A stretch of 35,254 nucleotides of DNA. Source: Actinomycetes bacterium. GTDB taxonomy: Bacteria; Actinomycetota; Acidimicrobiia; Acidimicrobiales; RAAP-2. Location of the stretch: NCBI GenBank assembly GCA_021815645.1, contig JAKBAB010000012.1, forward strand, positions 1 to 35,254. Direction: 5' to 3'. Below are positions 23,278 through 35,148 of the stretch, piece by piece (within the stretch, counting starts at the first letter, position 1; every line of letters starts with the position of its first letter). The notes beneath the pieces are model-generated. The model did no database searches, had not been told where the DNA came from, and saw nothing but the letters and a program-made list of their open reading frames with translations. Both the position numbers and the translations under genes were made by a program.

Positions 23278-24052
23278 AGGCGTCAACTTTCTCAAACGTA
23301 AGGTCGTCGAGAGAGGAAATCCACCTGATCTGCACGTCCGCGAAAGTTCCGCCTTGACCGAGCTCCACGTGGCCTAGCTTGCACAACTCCAGTAATGCCA
23401 GAAAGTGAACAATCACCTCAATCCGGGTAAGGAGGTCCGCGGTTAGTTCCCGGAAGGAGAGGCGGCCCACGAAGGGCAGGCGGCGAGACAGTTCGGCGAC
23501 GGTCTCGGCGACGGTCACCGCGTCGACCGTAACGTGGTGAAGGCGCACGGCGGGAACTGATCGCTCGGCGAGCGCTCGCCCGTAGGCGGCGGCTACGTCC
23601 GATGACGTGACGCCGGCGAGTAAGTCCGGGGGCGCTACCACAACTCCGTCGTCCACGCCGACGGCCCGGGGCAGCGCGAGACCGGCCCGTTCAAATAGCG
23701 ACACGAAGGAGTCAGCGAGTGACGCGTAGGTTCGCAGTTCTAAAAGTCGAGCGAGCAACACGTCGCGCTCTTCCCAGCCAATAAACTCTTCGTCGAGATC
23801 TCGCTCGTCGGGCCCGGGTAGTAGGCGCTGGCTCTTCATATCGACTAAAACCGCTGCGATCAGGAGAAACTCAGATAGTTCGTTCATCTCTAGCTTCGTC
23901 GTGGCTTCGAGCATCACCGCCACGAAGGAGTCAACGATCGGCGCGAGTGGCACATCCCAAACGTCCAGGTCGTGGTTCGCGATCATCTGCATCAACAGAT
24001 CTAAGGGGCCGTTGAAAGACGGCGTCGTCACGACGAAGGTCACGCTCTCCAC
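23267..24052 (-). CDS. scpA: Segregation and condensation protein ScpA
   Basis: 261-residue kleisin. The N-terminus FNGPLDLLMQMIANHDLDVWDVPLAPI is the Smc-neck-binding helical domain, followed by SEFLLIAAVLVDMKSQRLLP. The C-terminal winged helix is VIVHFLALLELCKLGHVELGQGGTFADVQIRW. GTG 24052 (or GTG 24043) starts it. It heads the eight-gene run down to plsC and is divergent from trpS by 43 bases; parA, which often precedes scpA in actinobacteria, is absent here. Confidence 0.95.
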   Translation of the reverse strand: MESVTFVVTTPSFNGPLDLLMQMIANHDLDVWDVPLAPIVDSFVAVMLEATTKLEMNELSEFLLIAAVLVDMKSQRLLPGPDERDLDEEFIGWEERDVLLARLLELRTYASLADSFVSLFERAGLALPRAVGVDDGVVVAPPDLLAGVTSSDVAAAYGRALAERSVPAVRLHHVTVDAVTVAETVAELSRRLPFVGRLSFRELTADLLTRIEVIVHFLALLELCKLGHVELGQGGTFADVQIRWISSLDDLTFEKVDAYEG

Positions 24053-24083
24053 ACTACTTCTCTTGAAGACAGTCGCTCTCCTC

Positions 24084-24089
24084 TACGAT
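24084..24089 (+). promoter_or_regulatory. Probable -10 box of trpS (leaderless)
   Basis: TACGAT, six bases before GTG 24096, with no Shine-Dalgarno. It identifies the trpS start inside a longer open frame that begins at 23901. Confidence 0.5.
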
Positions 24090-24095
24090 TGGATC

Positions 24096-25064
24096 GTGAG
24101 AGTTCTCTCGGGCATGCAACCATCCGGCGCTGCGCATCTAGGTAACTACCTCGGCGCCCTGCGACCTTGGGTGGACTCCCAGAGCCCGGACGCTTTCTAC
24201 TGCGTCGTTGACCTGCACGCACTCACCCTCGATATGTCACCGGCGGACCTTCGGCGTCAGACGGTAGAACTTCTGGCGACCATGATCGCGTCGGGACTTG
24301 ATCCGGAGTTGTGCACGGTATTTGTTCAAAGTCAGGTGCCGTACCACGCACAATTGAGTTGGTTGCTCGAGTGTGTCGCCACCTACGGAGAGCTGACGAG
24401 AATGGTGGCGTTTAAGGAAAAGTCTCAGCGCTCCCAGGGGTACCGAGTGGGGCTCTTGACTTACCCGGTGTTGATGGCCGCTGACATTTTGCTCTACGAG
24501 ACGGAGTGTGTACCCGTTGGAGACGATCAGAGACAGCATCTCGAACTCTCGCGAAACATCGCCGAGAGATTCAACGCGAGATACGGCGAGACGTTTCGGG
24601 TACCGAAGGGAATCCAGCCCGTAGTCGCCGCGCGCGTCATGGACCTTCAAGATCCGCAGCGCAAGATGTCTAAGTCCCTGGCTAGTCCATTGGGCACTAT
24701 TTATTTGACGGACGAACCAGCCGATCTTGAACGGAAAGTCAAGCGGGCCGTTACCGACACGGACGGTTCGGTCCGTCTCGACTGGGAGAAGAAGCCCGGC
24801 GTTTCTAACTTGCTTGAAATTTTCGCCGGCCTATCGGGCGAGCGCCCCGACGCGGTTGCGCAGCGCTACTCGAGTTACGGTGACTTGAAACGAGATCTCG
24901 CGGCGTTACTCATCGAAACCCTATCCCCTATCCGGCGCCGTTACTACGAACTTATGACCGATCCCGAAGAGTTGAACTTGATCGCGACCGAGGGCGCCCG
25001 ACGAGCGTGCGCAGTAGCCGGCGACGTTTACGATCGCGCCGCGCGCGCGGTGGGCATCGCTTAA
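24096..25064 (+). CDS. trpS: Tryptophanyl-tRNA synthetase
   Basis: 322-residue class I aminoacyl-tRNA synthetase charging tRNA-Trp. VLSGMQPSGAAHLGNYLGAL contains the HIGH-like motif, VPVGDDQRQHLELSRNIAERFN is the adenylate and Trp pocket, and MDLQDPQRKMSKSL the KMSKS loop. Length is that of bacterial enzymes. The frame stays open upstream to 23901, but this is a shadow of scpA; GTG 24096 matches the usual N-terminus and the leaderless promoter. Its stop overlaps that of the M50 protease gene tail to tail. Confidence 0.96.
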   Translation: MRVLSGMQPSGAAHLGNYLGALRPWVDSQSPDAFYCVVDLHALTLDMSPADLRRQTVELLATMIASGLDPELCTVFVQSQVPYHAQLSWLLECVATYGELTRMVAFKEKSQRSQGYRVGLLTYPVLMAADILLYETECVPVGDDQRQHLELSRNIAERFNARYGETFRVPKGIQPVVAARVMDLQDPQRKMSKSLASPLGTIYLTDEPADLERKVKRAVTDTDGSVRLDWEKKPGVSNLLEIFAGLSGERPDAVAQRYSSYGDLKRDLAALLIETLSPIRRRYYELMTDPEELNLIATEGARRACAVAGDVYDRAARAVGIA

Positions 25065-25684
25065 CTACCCAGAAGGTGGTTGAGCCACCACGTCTCCAAA
25101 TCGTTTAAGAAGTTCGTTCCCACGTGCAGAAACGAAAAATCGACGATGATAAAGAGAAAGAAGAATGGCAGGGCTCTCGCGCGAAACTGGTAGTACCGCG
25201 GCAGTGAACGAGTCGGGAGAAAACGCTCGATCATTGCCGAACCGTCGAGGGGGGGAATTGGCAATAGATTAAATACCGCCAAGACCAAATTCACGAGGCC
25301 GAAGGCCACACCGAAGGTGAGCAGTTCACTACTGTGCGCGACGTGAATTGCGTATTCGCCAATCTCGTAACCAATGAACGAAAGCACCACGTTGACCGCG
25401 GGGCCGGCCAGGGCCACCCACAGGGCCTGCTGCCGTGGACGTCGGAGACGACCGAGCGACACCGGGACGGGCTTCGCGTAGCCAAAAGCCGGGAGCCCGG
25501 ACAGTACAAGCAGTCCGGGCATCAGGATTGTTCCGAACAGGTCAATGTGGCGAAGTGGGTTCAGGGTGAGCCGGTGTTGCTCTTTCGCCGTGGGATCGCC
25601 AAAGTAATTCGCCACCCAGCCGTGACTGACCTCGTGCACCACCACCGAAGGCACGAGCGATATGAAATAAAACCATAGAAACAC
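25061..25684 (-). CDS. Site-2-protease-like (M50) membrane metalloprotease
   Basis: 207-residue polytopic protein. VVVHEVSHGWVANYFGD carries the zinc motif HEVSH (His17, Glu18, His21), and FNLLPIPPLDGS the third ligand Asp147, both in membrane segments. LALAGPAVNVVLS-type sequence (ALAGPAVNVVLSFIGY) is typical of the short M50B group without PDZ domains. Substrates of this group are mostly unknown; intramembrane cleavage of an anti-sigma factor or other membrane protein is possible. GTG 25684 lies 11 bases after the xerD stop, so it is likely the last gene of the ppnK-to-xerD unit. Confidence 0.9.
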   Translation of the reverse strand: MFLWFYFISLVPSVVVHEVSHGWVANYFGDPTAKEQHRLTLNPLRHIDLFGTILMPGLLVLSGLPAFGYAKPVPVSLGRLRRPRQQALWVALAGPAVNVVLSFIGYEIGEYAIHVAHSSELLTFGVAFGLVNLVLAVFNLLPIPPLDGSAMIERFLPTRSLPRYYQFRARALPFFFLFIIVDFSFLHVGTNFLNDLETWWLNHLLGS

Positions 25685-25695
25685 TCTCGCCTACC

Positions 25696-26587
25696 TCAGT
25701 CGTGCGCTCGGGGGTGTGCGTCGTCGTACTCACGGCGCAACGTGGTGGCGGACACCGCCGTGTAAATTTGCGTCGTCGCTATCGACGAATGACCCAATAG
25801 CTCTTGCACCACTCTAATATCCGCACCGTGGTCGAGCATGTGCGTGGCGCAGCTGTGGCGAAAAACGTGAGCACTTACGCGACTGCGCTCCACACCGGCG
25901 TTCAACGCCCTTTTTTGGACGATGAGGGCCACGCCCTGGCGCGAAAGTGAACCACCGCGGGCGTTCAGAAAGAGTCGGGTAGAGGCGCGCGCGCCCTCAA
26001 TTGAACCTCGACCCCCAGCGCTCAGATAGGAGATTAACGCCGCCTTTAGGGCGGTACCCATCGGGACGAGTCGCTGCTTTGACCCCTTGCCGGTCACTCG
26101 TATAAGTTCCTCGTCGAAATCGAGGTCCGAAAGGTCGAGGGCCGTCGCCTCGCTGACTCGCGATCCCGTCCCGTAGAGGAGTTCGAGTACCGCTCGGTCC
26201 CGCCTATCTAGGGGATCAGTGCCGCTAATCGCGTCCAACATAGAGACCACGTCGCCTTCAGGCAGGGGTTTGGGGAGTGTTCGACCCCGACGACCTCCTC
26301 GAAGTTTGCTCGCTGGGTCGCTCACCAGATGTCCTTCATCTAGGAGAAAACTAAAAAAACCCCTCGTAGCGGCGATGGCGCGAGCGACGGAACTCGAAGC
26401 GTTCTGTGCCCGCCGGCGGGTGTTGAAGTATCGTTCGAGGTCGCTTTCGCGTAGTCGCAAAAGGTCGAGCTCTTCCGCCGCCACCCACGACTCCAGCGCC
26501 GTTAAGTCTCTCCGGTAGGCCGCTACGGTCGTGCGTGCGCGGCCCTTCTCGATGGTCAACCACTGGAGGTACTCGTCGACCCACGAA

Positions 26588-26595
<8 letters not shown>
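25696..26595 (-). CDS. xerD: Tyrosine recombinase XerD
   Basis: 299 residues. The N-terminal core-binding SAM-like domain starts VDEYLQWLTIEKGRARTTVAAYRRDL. All catalytic residues are visible: Arg146 (YGTGSRVSEA), Lys170 (VTGKGSKQR), His243 and Arg246 (HVFRHSCATHML), His269 (LLGHSS) and the nucleophile Tyr278 (TQIYTAV). It resolves chromosome dimers with XerC at dif. Its place after pyrG and the Nudix gene is the chromosomal xerD position in actinobacteria, which argues against a mobile integrase. ATG 26595 overlaps the Nudix stop by eight bases. Confidence 0.94.
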
Positions 26596-30425
<3,830 letters not shown>

Positions 30426-30433
<8 letters not shown>

Positions 30434-31235
30434 GACCTTCTCGGAGGCTTCGACGAAGCCTCGCCGAGAGATCAAAGCTACCGGTCGCCACCACCCGAAC
30501 CGGAGAGGGATTGCGCCGTACCTCTACTCCGTCGCCCGGTTGGATTGTGGCGATAGATACGCCATCGGCGACGAGCTCCGCGGGATTGTCCACGACCTCA
30601 AGTCGCACCAGCGACGTTGCGCTGACCACAATGGAGCGGTCGATCGTAAAGTGAGGGGCTATGGGAGTGAGAATCATCAGGGCCAGCGACGCTTCGACTA
30701 CGGGACCGCCCGCGGAGAAGTTGTAGCCCGTCGAACCGGTTGCGGTAGCGACCATGACTCCGTCGGCCGAATAGGTCAGATACTCGTCCCCGTCAACGTA
30801 CGTACGCACTTTCACCATGTGTCCCGGACTAGCACGCTCCACGACAACTTCGTTTAACGCGAAATCTTCGGCGATAGACCCGCTTCGGGTGATGCTGAGG
30901 GCTAACCGCTCGTCGACGACATCACTGCTCAGGGCGCGACGGACGTGGGCCGCTACTTCCGTTGACGCCACGTTGAGCAGAAATCCAACTTGGCCCAGAT
31001 TTACGGCGACCACGCGAGCTCCCGCACCGTGGGCCAGTCGAGCGGATCGTAGGAATGTCCCATCTCCGCCCAAACTCACGACCAACGATGTCGAGTCGAG
31101 CACCGGCAGCAGCGGACCGTCGAGCAGGTGAACACTCGACGTAGCTCCGTCTTGCTCGAGTTCAGAACCAATGTCGCGCGCGAGGCCGAGTGCGTCCTGG
31201 CGATTACTGAACGCGGTAAACACGATGTGTGTCAT
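30426..31235 (-). CDS. ppnK: NAD kinase
   Basis: 269-residue ATP/polyphosphate-NAD kinase that makes NADP. VVSLGGDGTFLRSARL holds the GGDGT motif (56-60) with the catalytic Asp; ALNEVVVER and the VATATGSTGYNFSAGGPVV segment bind NAD. ATG 31235 follows AGGGAGA at three bases; a longer frame to 31262 is not needed. The start is unusually close to a CATAAT -10 box at 31249-31254, so the leader would be only a few bases. It opens the ppnK-recN-pyrG-nudix-xerD-M50 run; tlyA, the usual upstream gene, is absent here. Confidence 0.94.
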
Positions 31236-31248
31236 GGTCTCCCTAGAA

Positions 31249-31254
31249 ATTATG
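31249..31254 (-). promoter_or_regulatory. Probable -10 box of the ppnK operon
   Basis: CATAAT on the minus strand, with TTGGTC 16 bases upstream as a weak -35. It lies 13 bases before the ppnK ATG. The neighbouring gap to 31348 shows nothing else I can name. Confidence 0.4.
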
Positions 31255-31348
31255 GTACTCACAACGGCCAGACCAATGGATTACTCAAAGGTGGGCGAGC
31301 CGTTGAGTTCACGGAGAGTTGGTCGCTATTGCGGTAGTGCGCAACCGG

Positions 31349-31891
31349 TTACTGTCCGTCTACGTGCCGCTCGTAGGAGGCGACGATGACGGCGCGCGCG
31401 ATGGCGTGAGAGTAGAGGTTAAAACCCAAATAGGCGGGAGTCGCGGTCGCCGGAAGGTTGAGACGGGCGACCGATAGGGCGTGAACCGCCACGTAGTAGT
31501 AGTGGACACCGTGTCCCGGGGGCGGCGCGGCCCCGACGTACCGACGTAAAGATGCGTCATTTGCTAGCTGTAGCGCCCCGGGCGGAAGGCCCGAGCCGTC
31601 GTCGTTTCCGGCTCCGGCCGGCAGCGAAGTCGTGCTGGCCGGTAAGTCGGCTACGGCCCAGTGCCAAAACCCCGACGCCGTTGGGGCGACCGGATCGTAA
31701 ATGGTCACCGCAAAACTCTCGGTGGAGCTAGGAAACCCGCTCCACGAAAGTTGTGGCGAAGTGTCCGATCCGCCAGCGCCCATCATGCCACTCACTTGGG
31801 CGAGGGCGAAAGGCTGGCCGTCCTCAAAATCCTCCGAGGTGAGAATAAACGGCGTAAGGGCGGGTAAGTCACTGTAGGGGTCGCGCGACAC
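31349..31891 (-). CDS. YbhB/YbcL family Raf-kinase-inhibitor-like (PEBP) protein
   Basis: 180-residue bacterial PEBP. The sequence runs [19 protein letters not shown], then [42 protein letters not shown], whose DPxAP and GxxHW motifs form the anion-binding pocket, then [22 protein letters not shown]. No signal peptide is seen. The biochemical role of the bacterial family is not established. GTG 31891 ([16 protein letters not shown]) is the conventional beginning; the frame is open to 31957. It is followed by ppnK on the same strand but with its own 113-base gap. Confidence 0.88.
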   Translation of the reverse strand: MSRDPYSDLPALTPFILTSEDFEDGQPFALAQVSGMMGAGGSDTSPQLSWSGFPSSTESFAVTIYDPVAPTASGFWHWAVADLPASTTSLPAGAGNDDGSGLPPGALQLANDASLRRYVGAAPPPGHGVHYYYVAVHALSVARLNLPATATPAYLGFNLYSHAIARAVIVASYERHVDGQ

Positions 31892-31999
31892 GTCACACTC
31901 TTTTCGCTCAATCTCGTTCACCGGACGGCAAACTGCACTTCCGGTGACTCTACACACGTTTCTGAGCCCGGGCGCAGAAGTACCGGCGTCTATTCTCGG

Positions 32000-32005
32000 T
32001 ACACT
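32000..32005 (+). promoter_or_regulatory. Possible -10 box of the DMFA2-like gene
   Basis: TACACT about 40 bases before GTG 32045. The gene also has GGAG eight bases before its start, so this would be a normal leadered mRNA. Confidence 0.35.
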
Positions 32006-32044
32006 CGAAAAGGCAGCCGCATCGAAGGGATTTGGAGCAAACGA

Positions 32045-33706
32045 GTGTATTCACGACGCGCGCGTCACTCGCTGAAAAGGCGAAGAACGGGCGTGGTCTC
32101 CCTGGCGACCGCGTTGGTGCTCATCGGGCTTTCGGTGGCCGCGTACGCCACTACCCGCACCAACGCACCGAGCCCAAACGCGACCACAACTATTTCCCCG
32201 CGTCCGCGCACTCTCGCTGGAGTCGACGGAGTCCAGTCTCCGCAAATTATCGCCGAAAATCTCCGTCCGGGCACCACCGCGTGGCGGATCCCCGCGAATG
32301 ACAACCCAAACGTCATTCAAGGTTTCGCGAACACCACTTACGCCAGTAGCGGGCAAGGCGTCAAGTTTTACGTCTCGAGCCACAGCGTCAGGTACCGGAT
32401 CGTCGCTTACCGAATGGGTTGGTACCAGGGTTTAGGTGCGCGTCAGATCTGGTCGTCACCGAGAGAAGTCGGGCGAGTTCAGCCGATGTGCCCCGTTGCG
32501 CACTCCACCAATATGGTGAGCTGCACCAACTGGAAGCGATCACTCACCGTTACGGTGACTCCCCAGTTCATTCCCGGTGACTACCTCTTCAAGCTCATCG
32601 CCGGTCCTCGGGCCGCGAGTTACGTCCCGCTAACGATATGGGACCCGCAAAGCACCGCTACCTACGTGGTGATGAACCGTTCGTTCGTCGAGCAGGGCTG
32701 GAACGCGTACGGCGGCTACTCCTTCTACCAGGGCGTAGGTCCGTGCATCCTTGACTCGAATACGTACCCGCCGTGCAATCGAGCTCGTGTCGTTTCATTC
32801 GACCGCCCCTACAACACTGGTTTCGGAGCGTCCGACTTTATAGCCAATGAGTATCCCCTCGTCCAACTCATGGAGCGAGAGGGGCTGAACGTCACCTATA
32901 TCACGGACGTTACGCTCAGCGAACACCCACAACTACTTCAGTCACACCGGGTTCTACTATCGCTCGATCACGACGAGACCTGGACGTACTCGGAGAGGGC
33001 GGCCGTCGCGCGCGCGGTGGCCGGCGGCATGAACGTCGTTTACTTCGGTGCGGCGGCCATGGTACGCCACGTCCGGCTCCAGCCTTCCCCCTTCGGTCCA
33101 GACAGCGAAGAGGTCGATTACCGAAACGCTCTCGAAGACCCCCTTAACGGAGTCGCGAGTCCGCTCCAGGTCACCGGGAACACCTGGGACAGTCCCCCAA
33201 CAAACTGGTCGCCAATTCCCCAAATCGGCGTCCAGTACAGTGGCTACCTCACTCCGGGTGCGAGCGCAGCGATGGTGATTTACGCACCGTCTTCGTGGGT
33301 TTTTGCCGGAACCGGGCTACGTAAGGGCACGACTTTGCCGGGAGTCATTGCCTCGGACTTCGACCACGTCATCAGTTCAACCCTCACCCCTTCTAACCTA
33401 GAAGTGCTGGCGCATTCCCCTATACCAATTAACTCAGCAACCGTCAGCGGCTCCACGTGGGGTGGTGTGAGCTACTCCGACATGGTGTACTTCACCAACC
33501 CGCGTAGCGGCGCTGGCGTCATCGATACGGGCAACAACGTATGGATCGGCGACCTCCACGCCTGCCCGGCGTCGAACCGACACTGCCCCTCCCCCGTATT
33601 GGTTGCGATAACAAACAACATTCTGCGCCTATTCGGCCGGGGACCGGCCGGACACTTCGAACCAGCTCGCTCAAATCTCGGCACCCTAAAACCATTGGGC
33701 TCGTAA
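32045..33706 (+). CDS. Membrane-anchored N,N-dimethylformamidase-large-subunit-like protein
   Basis: 553 residues. A basic start ([13 protein letters not shown]) and one hydrophobic helix ([19 protein letters not shown], about 18-36) form a signal anchor or uncleaved signal; a Thr/Pro-rich linker follows. The rest resembles the C-terminal domain of the DMFase beta subunit: [50 protein letters not shown], and a class I glutaminase-like core ([33 protein letters not shown]). Stand-alone extracytoplasmic members of this family are common in actinobacteria and have no proven activity that I know. Amidase activity is only inferred from the name-giving enzyme. Six Cys in the exported part may form disulfides. 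Confidence 0.75.
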   Translation: MYSRRARHSLKRRRTGVVSLATALVLIGLSVAAYATTRTNAPSPNATTTISPRPRTLAGVDGVQSPQIIAENLRPGTTAWRIPANDNPNVIQGFANTTYASSGQGVKFYVSSHSVRYRIVAYRMGWYQGLGARQIWSSPREVGRVQPMCPVAHSTNMVSCTNWKRSLTVTVTPQFIPGDYLFKLIAGPRAASYVPLTIWDPQSTATYVVMNRSFVEQGWNAYGGYSFYQGVGPCILDSNTYPPCNRARVVSFDRPYNTGFGASDFIANEYPLVQLMEREGLNVTYITDVTLSEHPQLLQSHRVLLSLDHDETWTYSERAAVARAVAGGMNVVYFGAAAMVRHVRLQPSPFGPDSEEVDYRNALEDPLNGVASPLQVTGNTWDSPPTNWSPIPQIGVQYSGYLTPGASAAMVIYAPSSWVFAGTGLRKGTTLPGVIASDFDHVISSTLTPSNLEVLAHSPIPINSATVSGSTWGGVSYSDMVYFTNPRSGAGVIDTGNNVWIGDLHACPASNRHCPSPVLVAITNNILRLFGRGPAGHFEPARSNLGTLKPLGS

Positions 33707-33718
33707 CTTTCAGGGTTT

Positions 33719-33730
33719 AGCGGTACCGCT
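33719..33730 (+). terminator. Palindrome between two plus-strand genes
   Basis: AGCGGTACCGCT is a perfect 12-base palindrome 13 bases after the stop of the DMFA2-like gene and 21 bases before the next start. It may be a weak terminator or a binding site. Confidence 0.25.
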
Positions 33731-33750
33731 GACGACGCCGGAATGCATAC

Positions 33751-34314
33751 ATGAGTCCTGAGAAACTCAGCGCTACACTCCCCTTCAAGACTGAGAGGTT
33801 CTTCTTTGACCGTCGAAGTGATTTGCGGGTCGTCATGACTAACCGCCGTTGTGAGGCGAGGCTCCGTGACGGGGAAAGCGGTGTGTCCATGGTGGCCACC
33901 CTGGTGGTCGTAATCATTTTGGGAACGATGCTGACACTGGTTTTATCCCACTCGCCCTCCCCCACGACGAATCCGGTAGTCCCGGGCGGTACTTCCGAGC
34001 CCATTCCCGCGCCCTCAACTCCCGCCACCGCCAATCGCGTCGCGGCTGTCGCCGCGTGTCGAGTCGACTACGCAGAGGTTCTAACCGCAATCTCCGAGTA
34101 CCGAGCGACGCACGGCAGTGCGCCCCCCAGTGGAACGGCCTGGGCGACTAGCGGAACTTCGACAACTCGATTTTTGCAGTCGTGGCCCACGGACGCGCGC
34201 CTCTTCTCACTCGCTTGGAACGGAACCTCCTTGAACGTGATTCCATTTCACGGCACAACCTCAGTCGCGTCTCCGGGCAGTCCCTCGACGAAGTCGGGGT
34301 GCTTCGCAATCTAA
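33751..34314 (+). CDS. Pilin-like exported protein with one N-terminal membrane helix
   Basis: 187 residues from ATG 33751 (GGAA seven bases upstream), or 159 from ATG 33835. GESGVSMVATLVVVIILGTMLTLVL (about 41-65) looks like a type IV prepilin N-terminus: a short basic leader, a Gly (residue 44) that could be the peptidase site, then a hydrophobic helix. The usual Glu at +5 is Ala here. After a Pro/Thr-rich linker comes VAACRVDYAEVLTAISEYRATHG, resembling the alpha1-C region of actinobacterial pilin-like proteins, and a C-terminal Cys (SGCFAI) that could pair with the first. No pilus machinery genes are nearby. A lipid-free membrane-anchored surface protein is the alternative. Confidence 0.6.
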   Translation: MSPEKLSATLPFKTERFFFDRRSDLRVVMTNRRCEARLRDGESGVSMVATLVVVIILGTMLTLVLSHSPSPTTNPVVPGGTSEPIPAPSTPATANRVAAVAACRVDYAEVLTAISEYRATHGSAPPSGTAWATSGTSTTRFLQSWPTDARLFSLAWNGTSLNVIPFHGTTSVASPGSPSTKSGCFAI

Positions 34315-34480
34315 ATTCTTCTCAATTTTTCGTTCGACTTCGCATTGATTAAAATTTTGCGAGCGACGACCACAGAAAAATATTTGTGCGCGCGGGATAC
34401 AGGAATGTGGCGTGTGACATCACTTCCTCGATGAACGTAACTTTTCATAAATTGTTCACCTCGTTACTTTGTGAAACCCT
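34315..34480. other. AT-rich gene-free stretch before the Rpf-like gene
   Basis: No ORF of substance. Compared with the rest of the window it is clearly AT-rich, with runs such as AATTTTTCG, TTAAAATTTTG and AAAAATATTTG between 34315 and 34390, then ACTTTTCATAAATTGTTC. This is the kind of sequence expected around regulated promoters or for nucleoid-protein binding. Confidence 0.5.
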
Positions 34481-34486
34481 TATATT
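34481..34486 (+). promoter_or_regulatory. Probable -10 box of the Rpf-like gene
   Basis: TATATT (TTATAT overlaps it by one base) in the AT-rich stretch. It would start a transcript near 34493, giving a leader of about 210 bases. Confidence 0.45.
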
Positions 34487-34492
34487 GTGGTC

Positions 34493-34706
34493 TTTTTCCC
34501 GGTTCACTCCGACTTGGCCGACTCTCGTGAACTGACCCTTAGGCTGTAGATAGCGGACAGAGCCGCCCTATCGCCCCACAAGTCCGTGGAATCGGCGAAC
34601 AACCCACTCAAACCTTCGTGGGTAAACAGCCCAGCCGAATGACGGTGCACGTCTTGAATAAGTCGCACACACTTTCGGCGTGAATGCTCAGTTTAAGGAG
34701 AACACG
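34493..34706 (+). promoter_or_regulatory. Long structured 5' leader of the Rpf-like gene
   Basis: A closed multi-branch fold can be drawn. P1 pairs GGCTGT (34542-34547) with ACAGCC (34626-34631). Inside it, P2 is GATAGCGG (34549-34556) with CCG..CTATC (34563-34572); P3 is CCAC (34576-34579) with GTGG (34586-34589); P4 is CCCAC (34603-34607) with GTGGG (34618-34622). That is a four-way junction about 90 bases long, followed by a 75-base linker with the Shine-Dalgarno AAGGAG. Rpf and other wall-hydrolase genes in actinobacteria often carry c-di-AMP (ydaO) riboswitches, but I cannot find that class's conserved blocks (for example AGCTAACC) here. Confidence 0.35.
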
Positions 34707-35123
34707 GTGCGCAAGTTCCTCGGTCTATCCCTAGTATCCCTCGGCCTGTCGTCATTCCTCGCCGCAACGCCGGCGGGTGCTCCTACGGTGCCCGCCGCGG
34801 CGGTGGCGCCACACCCAGTTCGAACCGCTGACCGACTTCGATCGGTGCTCGTTCGAGAGGCTCGCGTTCGCGGCATCTCCCTCGTTCATCTCAGATCGGA
34901 GTGGCAGCGGGTGGCCGTTTGCGAGGTCGGTGGAAATTGGGCCATGGTTGGCCCCTCGTACTCTGGCATTGGCTTTTTGAACACGACCTGGCGTCAATTC
35001 GGCGGACTGCTGTACGCTCCCTACGCGGGCCAGGCAACTCGCGACCAACAGATCTTCATTGGCATGCGCGTTACCCAAGGCTGGATTCCCGATCAGTACG
35101 GATGCTCACCCACAGGTTGGTAA
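34707..35123 (+). CDS. Secreted Rpf-like transglycosylase-family protein
   Basis: 138 residues. MRKFLGLSLVSLGLSSFLAATPAGA is a signal peptide with a probable AGA cleavage site at 23-25. The C-terminal ~75 residues match the resuscitation-promoting-factor domain: EWQRVAVCEVGGNWAM with catalytic Glu73, then SGIGFLNTTWRQFGG, YAPYAGQATRDQQIFIGMRV and a closing YGCS. Cys72 and Cys133 would form the disulfide known from Rpf proteins. It would cleave peptidoglycan glycan strands outside the cell. No LysM, G5 or DUF348 domain is attached, so this is a minimal Rpf. GTG 34707 is preceded by AAGGAG at ideal distance. Confidence 0.85.
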   Translation: MRKFLGLSLVSLGLSSFLAATPAGAPTVPAAAVAPHPVRTADRLRSVLVREARVRGISLVHLRSEWQRVAVCEVGGNWAMVGPSYSGIGFLNTTWRQFGGLLYAPYAGQATRDQQIFIGMRVTQGWIPDQYGCSPTGW

Positions 35124-35130
35124 AACGCCA

Positions 35131-35148
35131 GGAGACACACGAGTCTCC
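35131..35148 (+). terminator. Hairpin after the Rpf-like gene
   Basis: GGAGAC (35131-35136) pairs with GTCTCC (35143-35148) around loop ACACGA, seven bases after the stop. There is no T tract. From 35149 to the window end I see no convincing gene; an ATG at 35191 opens a frame to the edge that is too short to judge. Confidence 0.4.

Noticed and set aside
34493-34706. c-di-AMP (ydaO) riboswitch before the Rpf-like gene
   Set aside because: The expected conserved blocks such as AGCTAACC and GGGTGAATC are missing; kept only as an unassigned structured leader.
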